Shown here piece after piece: positions 1-5,445 of a stretch of 8,182 bases of DNA; position 1 is the first letter of the stretch, and every line of letters starts with the position of its first letter. The notes under the pieces were generated by a model. It worked only from the letters and a program-made list of their open reading frames with translations, was not told the origin of the DNA and ran no database searches. Source of the DNA: Geothrix sp. (GTDB lineage Bacteria > Acidobacteriota > Holophagae > Holophagales > Holophagaceae); NCBI GenBank assembly GCA_023701165.1, contig JAMPXL010000033.1, positions 1 through 8,182 of the forward strand. The letters are read 5' to 3'. The translations under genes were made by a program, and so were the position numbers.

Positions 1-1
1 C

Positions 2-208
2 ATCCATGTCCACACCCTGGAGGACCGGCCCCAGGTGCGCCGCGATGTGGAAACGGACGAGGGCATGAGCGTCCACGTGGGACGCCTGCGGCCCTGCCCC
101 ATCCTCGGCGTGAAGTTCGCGCTGCTGGGCCACAACACTGAGCGCGGGGCGGCGGGTGGCAGCATCCTCAATGCGGAACTCGCCCATGCGAAGGGGTACC
201 TCCGATGA
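2..208 (+). CDS. asd: Aspartate-semialdehyde dehydrogenase, C-terminal part (5' end outside window)
   Basis: The frame is open from the window edge to TGA at 206-208 and gives 68 residues. Asd reduces aspartyl-4-phosphate to aspartate semialdehyde with NADPH, the second cytosolic step towards lysine, threonine and methionine. The visible part carries the family's C-terminal signature: GMSVHVGRLRP, then KFALLGHNTERGAAGG and SILNAEL. The HNTxRGAAGG..LNAEL ending resembles, from memory, the archaeal/fungal-type Asd more than the E. coli type. The catalytic Cys and His lie upstream and cannot be checked. The gene sits directly before lysC, as expected for a lysine operon. Its last 18 codons and stop are duplicated at 334-390. 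The stop once probably overlapped the lysC start as ATGA, as the second copy still shows. Confidence 0.92.
   Translation: MHVHTLEDRPQVRRDVETDEGMSVHVGRLRPCPILGVKFALLGHNTERGAAGGSILNAELAHAKGYLR
152..208 (+). repeat. 57-bp direct repeat, copy 1 (asd 3' end plus lysC-type RBS and ATGA)
   Basis: Bases 152-208 are identical to 334-390, an offset of 182 bp. The unit holds the last 18 codons of asd, an AAGGGG Shine-Dalgarno at 191-196, and the overlapping ATGA at 205-208. Upstream of the exact repeat, similarity continues imperfectly: GAGCGCGGGGC here against GAGCGGGGGC in copy 2. That could mean an older, slightly longer duplication. In this copy the ATG at 205 does not begin lysC; it opens a 61-codon frame instead. 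Confidence 0.95.
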
Positions 209-257
209 CCCGTTCCACAACCTGCCCCTCGCACGTGTTCTCTGGCAGCCCGCGATC

Positions 258-280
258 GGACATGCCATCAAGGCATGTCC
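258..280. repeat. Perfect 9-bp inverted repeat (hairpin) in the asd-lysC insert
   Basis: GGACATGCC at 258-266 is followed by the loop ATCAA at 267-271 and the exact reverse complement GGCATGTCC at 272-280. There is no T-run behind it, so it does not look like an intrinsic terminator. It could be a protein-binding palindrome or an RNA hairpin. Confidence 0.75.
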
Positions 281-287
281 TCCTGCT

Positions 288-315
288 CCCCGCTGCGCGG
301 GATCGCAGAGCGGGG
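288..315. repeat. GC-rich inverted repeat with competing partners
   Basis: CCCCGCT at 288-294 can pair with AGCGGGG at 309-315. Alternatively, CTGCG at 293-297 pairs with CGCAG at 304-308. The same left arm (CCCGCTGC, 289-296) is also complementary to GCAGCGGG at 331-338, which runs into repeat copy 2. These pairings exclude each other, as in attenuators, but GC-rich DNA yields such alternatives easily by chance. Confidence 0.5.
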
Positions 316-333
316 CCCCCCCGAGCGGGGGCA

Positions 334-390
334 GCGGGTGGCAGCATCCTCAATGCGGAACTCGCCCATGCGAAGGGGTACCTCCGATGA
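334..390 (+). repeat. 57-bp direct repeat, copy 2 (provides the working lysC start)
   Basis: This is identical to 152-208. Here the ATGA at 387-390 leads directly into the LysC N terminus (ATGATCGTCCTCAAG), so this copy keeps the ancestral 3' junction with lysC. Copy 1 keeps the ancestral 5' junction with asd. The asd codons in this copy no longer belong to asd. Confidence 0.95.
373..378 (+). promoter_or_regulatory. Shine-Dalgarno for lysC (AAGGGG)
   Basis: AAGGGG lies 8 nt before the ATG at 387. It supports this start over the in-frame ATG at 156, which would add 77 non-homologous residues made of insert and out-of-frame asd sequence. Confidence 0.7.
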
Positions 391-1727
391 TCGTCCTCAA
401 GTTCGGCGGCAGCAGCGTGGCGGATGCGGTCTGCATGCGGCAGGTGGCGGACCTTGTCCGCGCGGCCCTGCCTGAATCGCCCCTGGTGGTGCTGTCCGCC
501 ATGGGCAAGACCACCAACGGCCTGTTCGAGGCGGCGAAGGCCGCGGAGGCCGGAGACCTGGCGGGAGCCATGGCACGGCAGCGGGCCCTCATGGCCGCCC
601 ACCGGAAGGCCGCGGAGGACTTGTTCGAGGGGGCCGCGCCCGAAAGCCTGGATGTGGCGCTGACGGACCTCTTCGGCGAATTGGAGCTGCTGCTGCGCGG
701 CGTGGCCCTGCTCCGGGAACTGAGCCCCCGCAGCATGGATGCCATCGCCTCGCTGGGGGAACGCCTGTCCACGCGGATCTTCGCGGCCTTCGTGGGGGGC
801 GGGTGGGTGGACGCCCGCACGGTGCTGCGCACGGATGCCGCATTCGGCGAAGCGGCACCCCAGCCCGCGGCCATCCGGGCCCTGGCTGCCCAGCACATCG
901 GGCCGCTGCTGGGCCCGGGCCGCGCTGTGGTGACCCAGGGCTACATAGGTGCCACGGAGGACGGCCTCACCACCACCCTGGGCCGGGGCGGCAGCGACTA
1001 TTCCGCGGCCCTCTTCGGCGCGGCCCTGGGGGCGGCGGAAGTGCAGATCTGGACGGACGTGGAGGGCGTGCTCACCTGCGATCCCCGCATCGTCCCCGAG
1101 GCCCTGCCCATTCCCGAGCTGAGCTTCGCGGAAGCGGCGGAGCTGGCGGCCTTCGGCGCCAAGGTGCTGCACCCTGCCACCATCCAGCCGGCGGTGGAGG
1201 CCCGCATCCCCGTCACTGTGCGTCACACCCAGAAGCCCCAGGGCCGGTTCACGACGATCTCCGCCGAGGTCCGCACGGGCCGCCCCATCACGGCCCTGGC
1301 CAGCCGGGGCCCCGTGACGGTGCTCACGGTGAGCAGCTCGCGGATGCTGGCGCAAAGCGGCTTCCTGGCGCGGCTCTTCGAGGTGTTCGGCCGCCGGGGC
1401 GTGAGCGTCGATCTCGTGGCCACGGCCGAGGTGAGCGTGTCCCTCACGGTGGAGGCGGACGTGCCGCTGAAGGCGCTGCAGGAGGATCTCTCCGCCTTCG
1501 CCAAGGTGGAGATGCACGAGGGCCGGGCCATCATCGCGGCCGTGGGCGAGCGCCTGAAATCCACGCCGGGCCTGGGCGCGCGGCTGCTGTCCTCGCTGGG
1601 CGACATCAACGTGGAGATGATCAGCATGGGCGCCAATGAGATCAACCTGAGCCTCGTGGTGCGCCAGGAGCAGGCCGCCGAGGCCCTGCGCCGTCTGCAC
1701 CGCGTGTTGGCGGGGAGCATGCCATGA
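387..1727 (+). CDS. lysC: Aspartate kinase, monofunctional, LysC (AKIII) type
   Basis: The 446-residue protein phosphorylates aspartate at the cost of ATP, the entry step of the aspartate pathway in the cytosol. Its length is close to E. coli LysC (449). The kinase domain shows KFGGSSV (5-11), SLGERLST (122-129), GRGGSDYSAA (199-208), WTDVEGVLTCDPR (222-234) and FGAKVLHP (256-263). Two ACT domains fill about 310-446 and contain the lysine-site segment SVDLVATAEVSVSL (340-353), so feedback inhibition by lysine is likely. Two positions in that segment differ from E. coli: T343 and S345 correspond to Ala here. The ATG at 387 is chosen because homology begins exactly there and AAGGGG precedes it. 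The frame is open upstream to an ATG at 156, which gives no homology. The stop overlaps dapB as ATGA. Confidence 0.95.
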   Translation: MIVLKFGGSSVADAVCMRQVADLVRAALPESPLVVLSAMGKTTNGLFEAAKAAEAGDLAGAMARQRALMAAHRKAAEDLFEGAAPESLDVALTDLFGELELLLRGVALLRELSPRSMDAIASLGERLSTRIFAAFVGGGWVDARTVLRTDAAFGEAAPQPAAIRALAAQHIGPLLGPGRAVVTQGYIGATEDGLTTTLGRGGSDYSAALFGAALGAAEVQIWTDVEGVLTCDPRIVPEALPIPELSFAEAAELAAFGAKVLHPATIQPAVEARIPVTVRHTQKPQGRFTTISAEVRTGRPITALASRGPVTVLTVSSSRMLAQSGFLARLFEVFGRRGVSVDLVATAEVSVSLTVEADVPLKALQEDLSAFAKVEMHEGRAIIAAVGERLKSTPGLGARLLSSLGDINVEMISMGANEINLSLVVRQEQAAEALRRLHRVLAGSMP

Positions 1728-2446
1728 TGCCGCCGCGCATCGGGGTCTTCGGCAAGGGCCGCCTGGCCGCCGCCATCGCCGCTGAGGTCGGGGACGCCCT
1801 GGCCTGGCAGGCGGGACGTGGGGACGTGCCCCCCTCGCCGGTGGACGTGGCCATCGACGCCAGCGTGGCGGAGGCGGTGGAAGCGCACCTGGCCTGGGCC
1901 CTGGAGACGGGGACGGACCTGGTGATCGGCGCCACGGGCTGGTCCCTGCCGGATCTGGAGGCCCGGGTGGACGGGCGCATCGGCGTGCTGGCCGCCTCGA
2001 ACTTCTCGCTCACCGTGGCGCTGATGGCGCGGCTGGCCACGGTGATGGGCCGCTTCGCCGCCCTGGATCCCGCGCGGGCTCCCTACCTGGTGGAGCACCA
2101 CCACCGCCTCAAGGCCGACGCCCCCTCGGGCACCGCCAAGACCCTGGCGGCGGCCCTCCTCGCGGGCTGCCCCCGCAAGACGGAGTGGACCCTCGGCACC
2201 CCGGCCCCCCACCAGCTCAGCGTGGGCGTGGTGCGGGCCGGCGCCGAATTCGGCACCCATACCGTGGGCCTCGATGCCCCCGCCGAAGTTCTGGAGTTGA
2301 CGCACACGGCGCGGTCCAGGGCCCCCTTCGCCCAGGGCGCCCTGGTGGCGGCCCGCTGGCTTCGCGGCCGCCGGGGCGTGTTCACCATGGACCACCTCGC
2401 CGCGGACCTGCTGGACCCCCTGTTCGCCTTCGGAGGAAGACCATGA
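1724..2446 (+). CDS. dapB: 4-hydroxy-tetrahydrodipicolinate reductase
   Basis: DapB reduces the DapA product with NAD(P)H to tetrahydrodipicolinate. The 240-residue protein is shorter than E. coli DapB (273) and closer to compact forms such as that of Thermotoga. The N-terminal nucleotide-binding region starts [11 protein letters not shown] (5-15), a reduced version of the usual GxxGRMG loop. GATGW (69-73) and ASNFSLTV (91-98) follow. The family signature [15 protein letters not shown] at 124-138 contains the catalytic His pair, Lys130 and the substrate-binding SGT. The C-terminal part has [15 protein letters not shown] (193-207), typical of the tetramer domain. The start overlaps the lysC stop (ATGA at 1724); the next codon is also ATG, so initiation at 1727 is equally possible. 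Translational coupling with lysC is likely. Confidence 0.93.
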   Translation: MMPPRIGVFGKGRLAAAIAAEVGDALAWQAGRGDVPPSPVDVAIDASVAEAVEAHLAWALETGTDLVIGATGWSLPDLEARVDGRIGVLAASNFSLTVALMARLATVMGRFAALDPARAPYLVEHHHRLKADAPSGTAKTLAAALLAGCPRKTEWTLGTPAPHQLSVGVVRAGAEFGTHTVGLDAPAEVLELTHTARSRAPFAQGALVAARWLRGRRGVFTMDHLAADLLDPLFAFGGRP

Positions 2447-3345
2447 CCCTCGACCTGTCCGGCCTCGCCGTCGCCCTGGCCACGCCCTTCACGCCCTCGG
2501 GGGATGTGGACCTGCCCGCCTTGCGCAAGCTCGTCCGCCACGTGGTGGCGGGAGGCGTCGACACCCTGGTCCCCCTGGGGTCCACCGGGGAGGCCGCCAC
2601 CATCCTGGACGACGAACGCGACGCCATCATCGCCGCCTGCCTGGAGGAGAGCGGCGGCCGCCCCGTGGTGGTGGGCACGGGCCACAACGCCACCCGCCAG
2701 GCCGCGGCCCTGACGAAGCGAGCCCAGGCCCTGGGGGCCCAGGGCGCCCTGGTGGTGACGCCCTACTACAACAAGCCCACGCCGGATGGCCTGGTGGCGC
2801 ACTTCGCGGCCGTGGCCGAGGCGGCGCCCGGCCTGCCCCTCATCGCCTACAACGTGCCGGGCCGGACGGGGCTGAACCTGACGCCCGCGGCGCTGCTGCG
2901 CCTCTGGGAGAATCCCCAGGTGGTGGCGGTGAAGGAGAGCAGCGGGAACCTGGCCCAGATCGCCGAGATCGCCCGCCAGCTCCCCAAGGGAAAGCTCCTG
3001 CTGTCCGGGGACGACAACCTGGCCCTGGCCTCCATGGCCGTGGGTGCCGCGGGCCTGGTGTCGGTGCTGGGCAACGTGCTGCCCCGGGAGACCGCCATTC
3101 TCGTGGCCGCCGCCCGGCGGGGCAACGCCAACGAGGCCCTGCGCCTGCACCAGCAGCTGCTCCCCCTGATGGACGCCCTGTTCCTCGAAAGCAATCCCAT
3201 TCCCCTGAAGGCCGCCCTGAACCTGCTGGGCCTCTGTGGGGACGGGCTGCGCCTGCCCCTGACGCCGGCCTCCGCCGCCACGCGCACCCGGCTCGCCGAG
3301 GCCCTCTGCCTGTCCACGGAAGGCACCCTTCCCGGAGTGAACTGA
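2443..3345 (+). CDS. dapA: 4-hydroxy-tetrahydrodipicolinate synthase
   Basis: DapA condenses pyruvate with aspartate semialdehyde, the first committed step to diaminopimelate and lysine. The 300-residue TIM-barrel protein has GSTGE (46-50), TPYYNKP (106-112), YNVPGRTG (136-143) and VAVKESSG (161-168). Lys164 is the Schiff-base residue, and Tyr136 and Tyr109 belong to the proton relay. The relay Thr (Thr44 in E. coli) is Ser47 here, a substitution the family signature allows. The ATG at 2443 overlaps the dapB stop (ATGA) and follows GGAGGAAG at 2432-2439. The frame is open further upstream to 2185, but that stretch is a shadow of dapB. The gene ends one base into the dapD start (TGATG). Confidence 0.96.
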   Translation: MTLDLSGLAVALATPFTPSGDVDLPALRKLVRHVVAGGVDTLVPLGSTGEAATILDDERDAIIAACLEESGGRPVVVGTGHNATRQAAALTKRAQALGAQGALVVTPYYNKPTPDGLVAHFAAVAEAAPGLPLIAYNVPGRTGLNLTPAALLRLWENPQVVAVKESSGNLAQIAEIARQLPKGKLLLSGDDNLALASMAVGAAGLVSVLGNVLPRETAILVAAARRGNANEALRLHQQLLPLMDALFLESNPIPLKAALNLLGLCGDGLRLPLTPASAATRTRLAEALCLSTEGTLPGVN

Positions 3346-4166
3346 TGACCGTCGACCTTGAGACCATCCACCGCTTCTTCAGCCGCAGCCCGGAAATCCT
3401 GGCGGCGGATCCAGAGGCTCCGGCCATGCACCAGGTGCTGCTGGTGGCCCTGGAGACCGGCGCCATCCGCGCCGCCGAGCGCATGGACGACGGCACTTGG
3501 CGGACCAATGCCTGGGTGAAGCAGGCCATCCTCTGCGACTTCCGGCGCACCAGCCTCGCGGAGATGCCGGGGCCCGGCTATCCCACCTTCGACAAGACGG
3601 CCTATCCGCCCCGCCATTTCGGCCTGGAGGATGCCGTGCGCCTGGTGCCCGGCGGCACGGCCGTGCGCCGCGGCGCCCACATCGCCCGCAGCGTGGTGCT
3701 CATGCCCCCGGCCTACGTGAACGTGGGCGCCTTCGTGGACGAGGGCACCATGGTGGACAGCCACGCCCTGGTGGGCAGCTGCGCCCAGATCGGCAAGCGC
3801 GTGCACCTGTCCGCCGCCGCCCAGATCGGCGGCGTGCTGGAGCCCGCCGGGGCCCGGCCCGTGATCGTGGAGGACGACGCCTTCGTGGGCGGCCTCGTGG
3901 GCCTCTTCGAGGGCATCGTGGTGCGGCGGCGGGCCGTGCTGGCCTCGGGCGTGGTCATCACGGGCAGCACCGTGATCTACGACCTGGTGCATGGCCGCGA
4001 ACTGCGCCAGGAGGTGCCCGAGGGCGCCGTGGTGGTGCCGGGCTCGCGGCCGGCCTCGGGGGACTACGCGAAGGCCCGGGGGCTCCAGGTCTCGGCCCCC
4101 TGCATCGTGAAGTACCGCGACGACAAGACCGACGCCGCCACGGCCCTCGAACAGGCGTTGCGGTAG
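3345..4166 (+). CDS. dapD: 2,3,4,5-tetrahydropyridine-2,6-dicarboxylate N-succinyltransferase
   Basis: DapD transfers succinyl from succinyl-CoA to tetrahydrodipicolinate, which commits the pathway to the succinylase branch. The length of 273 residues matches E. coli DapD (274). The N-terminal helical domain is followed by a left-handed beta-helix made of hexapeptide repeats from about residue 105. The most conserved part is [19 protein letters not shown] (120-138), then [14 protein letters not shown] (143-156) and IGGVLEP (161-167). Downstream the E. coli GARSEVVEG stretch is replaced by GGLVGLFEG (182-190), and GSTVIYDLV (207-215) follows. From memory this fits another DapD subgroup rather than a damaged enzyme. 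The start overlaps the dapA stop. The TAG stop lies immediately before a long palindrome. Confidence 0.94.
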   Translation: MTVDLETIHRFFSRSPEILAADPEAPAMHQVLLVALETGAIRAAERMDDGTWRTNAWVKQAILCDFRRTSLAEMPGPGYPTFDKTAYPPRHFGLEDAVRLVPGGTAVRRGAHIARSVVLMPPAYVNVGAFVDEGTMVDSHALVGSCAQIGKRVHLSAAAQIGGVLEPAGARPVIVEDDAFVGGLVGLFEGIVVRRRAVLASGVVITGSTVIYDLVHGRELRQEVPEGAVVVPGSRPASGDYAKARGLQVSAPCIVKYRDDKTDAATALEQALR

Positions 4167-4276
4167 GCAGAACAAATGAATGCGAACCACCAAGACACCA
4201 AGGCACCAAGAAAAGAAAACGAGTGATTTCTTTGCAGTTCTTGGTGTCTTGGTGTCTTGGTGGTGATCTGTTCTGC
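4167..4276. repeat. Long imperfect palindrome (about 110 nt) with ACCAAG-type direct repeats
   Basis: Three nested stems share one centre. The outer stem pairs GCAGAACA (4167-4174) with TGTTCTGC (4269-4276). The main stem pairs 27 nt at 4186-4212 with 4238-4264 and has a single G.T pair (4203/4247). The inner stem is AAAGAAA (4212-4218) with TTTCTTT (4227-4233). Each main arm is itself built of repeated CACCAAG(A/G) units. The segment is clearly lower in GC than its flanks and starts right after the dapD stop. I recall similar CACCAAGACACCAAG palindromes as multi-copy intergenic elements in many environmental bacteria, so a MITE-like or REP-like mobile repeat is the likeliest identity. No T-run follows either arm. 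As RNA it could serve as an RNase III or processing site between the two halves of the operon. Confidence 0.85.
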
Positions 4277-4290
4277 TTGAATCGTCTGGA

Positions 4291-4295
4291 AAGGA
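4291..4295 (+). promoter_or_regulatory. Shine-Dalgarno AAGGA deciding a GTG start
   Basis: AAGGA at 4291-4295 lies 7 nt before GTG at 4303. The ATG at 4295 is in another frame and overlaps this site, so the GTG is the supported start of the aminotransferase. Confidence 0.6.
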
Positions 4296-4302
4296 TGTAC
4301 CC

Positions 4303-5418
4303 GTGAATCCCGCCTCCCGCCTGTCCCTGCTGAAGCCTTCGCCCATCCGTGCCATCACGGACGGCACCCCGCCGGGGGCCATCCCCCTGGGGCTGGGCGA
4401 GCCCACCTGGGACCTGCCGGAGGTGGCGCGGAAGGCCCTGCTGCGCGAGCCCGGCCCCTGCGCCTACGTGCCGCACGTGGGGCTGCTGGACCTGCGCCGG
4501 TCGGTGGCGGCCTTCCACGGCGCCCACGTGGACGAGGTGCTCATCACCACCGGCTCCCAGGGCGCGCTGTTCTCCCTGTTCCAGGCCTGGGTGGAGCCGG
4601 GCACGAAGGTGCTGATGCCCGACCCGGGCTTCGTGGCCTACCCGGCCCTGGCCCGCATGGCGGGCGCCGAGCCGGTGCCCTACCGCCTGTCCGCAGACCG
4701 CTTCCGCCTGGATGCGGACGAGCTCATCCGCGTGCTGGACGCCACGCCGGAGGCCTCGGCGGTGATCCTCAACCTGCCCTCGAACCCCACGGGCGGCGGC
4801 GGCGACCTGGCCGCGCTGAAGCGCGTGGCGGAGGCCTGCACGGCCCGGGGCGTGCTGCTGATCTCCGACGAGGTCTACCGCGACCTGCACTTCGGCACCC
4901 GCTGCCCCAGCCTGCGGGACGTCACCGACCGCGGCGTGGTGACCAGCTCCGTGAGCAAGGGCTGGGGCGCGCCGGGCCTGCGCGTGGGCTGGGCCGTGGG
5001 CGATCCCGCCTGGCTGGCGCCGGCCCGCGTGGTGCACGGCTACGCCGTGACCGGCACGGCCACGCCCGCGCAGTGGGCGGCCCTGGCGCTCATCGAGCAT
5101 TCGGAGACCATCCTGGCGGAAGCCCGGGCCGCCGTGGGCGAGCGCTGGGAGGCCCTGGCCGCGGCCCTGCGCGACGAGCTGGGCCAGGCCGTGGCGCCCC
5201 CCGACGGCACCTTCTACCACTTCATGGCGCTGCCGGCGTCCGCCCACACCGATCCCCTGGCCTTCTGCCTGAGGCTCCGGGACGAGGCCAAGGTGGTGCT
5301 CATCCCCGGCCTGGCCTTCGGCGAAGGGGGCCGCGGCCACGCCCGCCTCAGCTTCGCCGCCACCCCCGAGCAGCTGCGGGAAGGCGTGCGGCGGCTGGCG
5401 CCGTACTGGAAGAACTGA
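4303..5418 (+). CDS. Class I/II PLP aminotransferase, candidate succinyldiaminopimelate aminotransferase (DapC step)
   Basis: The 371-residue protein is a fold-type I aminotransferase. It shows TTGSQGALF (82-90) for the cofactor phosphate, SNPTGG (160-165) with the PLP-contacting Asn161, and ISDEVYRDLHFG (187-198) with Asp189 and Tyr192. SVSKGWGAPGLRVGW (216-230) follows, with Lys219 as the Schiff-base lysine. Arg348 in ARLSF is the expected carboxylate-binding arginine. The general reaction is transfer of an amino group from glutamate to a keto acid. Its position between dapD and a LysA-like gene, in an operon using the succinylase route, suggests it acts on N-succinyl-2-amino-6-ketopimelate. 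The fold alone cannot prove this substrate, so I give no symbol. The start is GTG with AAGGA 7 nt upstream. It is cut off from dapD by the palindrome and followed by the decarboxylase after 27 bp. Confidence 0.88.
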   Translation: MNPASRLSLLKPSPIRAITDGTPPGAIPLGLGEPTWDLPEVARKALLREPGPCAYVPHVGLLDLRRSVAAFHGAHVDEVLITTGSQGALFSLFQAWVEPGTKVLMPDPGFVAYPALARMAGAEPVPYRLSADRFRLDADELIRVLDATPEASAVILNLPSNPTGGGGDLAALKRVAEACTARGVLLISDEVYRDLHFGTRCPSLRDVTDRGVVTSSVSKGWGAPGLRVGWAVGDPAWLAPARVVHGYAVTGTATPAQWAALALIEHSETILAEARAAVGERWEALAAALRDELGQAVAPPDGTFYHFMALPASAHTDPLAFCLRLRDEAKVVLIPGLAFGEGGRGHARLSFAATPEQLREGVRRLAPYWKN

Positions 5419-5445
5419 AAACGAATCTGTGGTTAGAGGGTCCCC

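Larger units (their letters stand above)
209..333. other. 125-bp unique insert between the direct repeats, hairpin-rich
   Basis: This segment separates the two copies of the asd tail. Its 3' half holds several strong inverted repeats: a perfect 9-bp stem at 258-280, a 7-bp stem at 288-315, and a C-run/G-run stem at 318-331. I recognise no transposase, tRNA or riboswitch core. A REP-like palindromic element or a foreign fragment captured during duplication are both possible. A structured mRNA segment controlling lysC is another option. Confidence 0.6.
205..390 (+). other. Possible 61-codon linking ORF (asd-tail duplicate), probably not a true gene
   Basis: An ATG at 205, overlapping the asd stop and preceded by AAGGGG at 191-196, opens a frame with no stop through the unique insert. 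It enters repeat copy 2 in the asd reading frame and ends at TGA 388-390, which overlaps the lysC ATG at 387. The last 20 residues therefore repeat the Asd C terminus; the first 41 match nothing I recognise and are rich in Arg, Pro and Ser. It would keep translation coupled from asd to lysC. It has one Lys codon, so it is not a classical lysine attenuation leader. The duplication of a start signal explains its existence without any selected function. Confidence 0.25.

Noticed and set aside
209..386. Lysine riboswitch or lysine-rich leader peptide upstream of lysC
   Set aside because: No L-box core could be recognised, and the 61-codon frame has one Lys codon and no Lys cluster.
168..2395. Long - strand frames opposite lysC and dapB (510 and 390 codons)
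   Set aside because: Both are antisense shadows of genes with strong homology and show compositionally biased translations.
2578..2592. DapA Thr44-equivalent is Ser47 (GSTGE)
   Set aside because: The family signature allows Ser or Thr here, so it is not evidence of an inactive or altered enzyme.
4186..4264. Palindrome as an intrinsic terminator or CRISPR-like array
   Set aside because: No T-run follows the stem, and the short CACCAAG units are adjacent, without spacers, and arranged as an inverted repeat.
3497..4306. + strand 269-codon frame overlapping dapD and running through the palindrome
   Set aside because: It is out of frame with dapD and rich in Arg/Gly/Pro, with no family features.
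2847..4406. 519-codon open frame on the - strand
   Set aside because: It is a shadow of dapA, the palindrome and dapD, with no recognisable domain. The DTKTPRTAKK-like part is only the translated palindrome.
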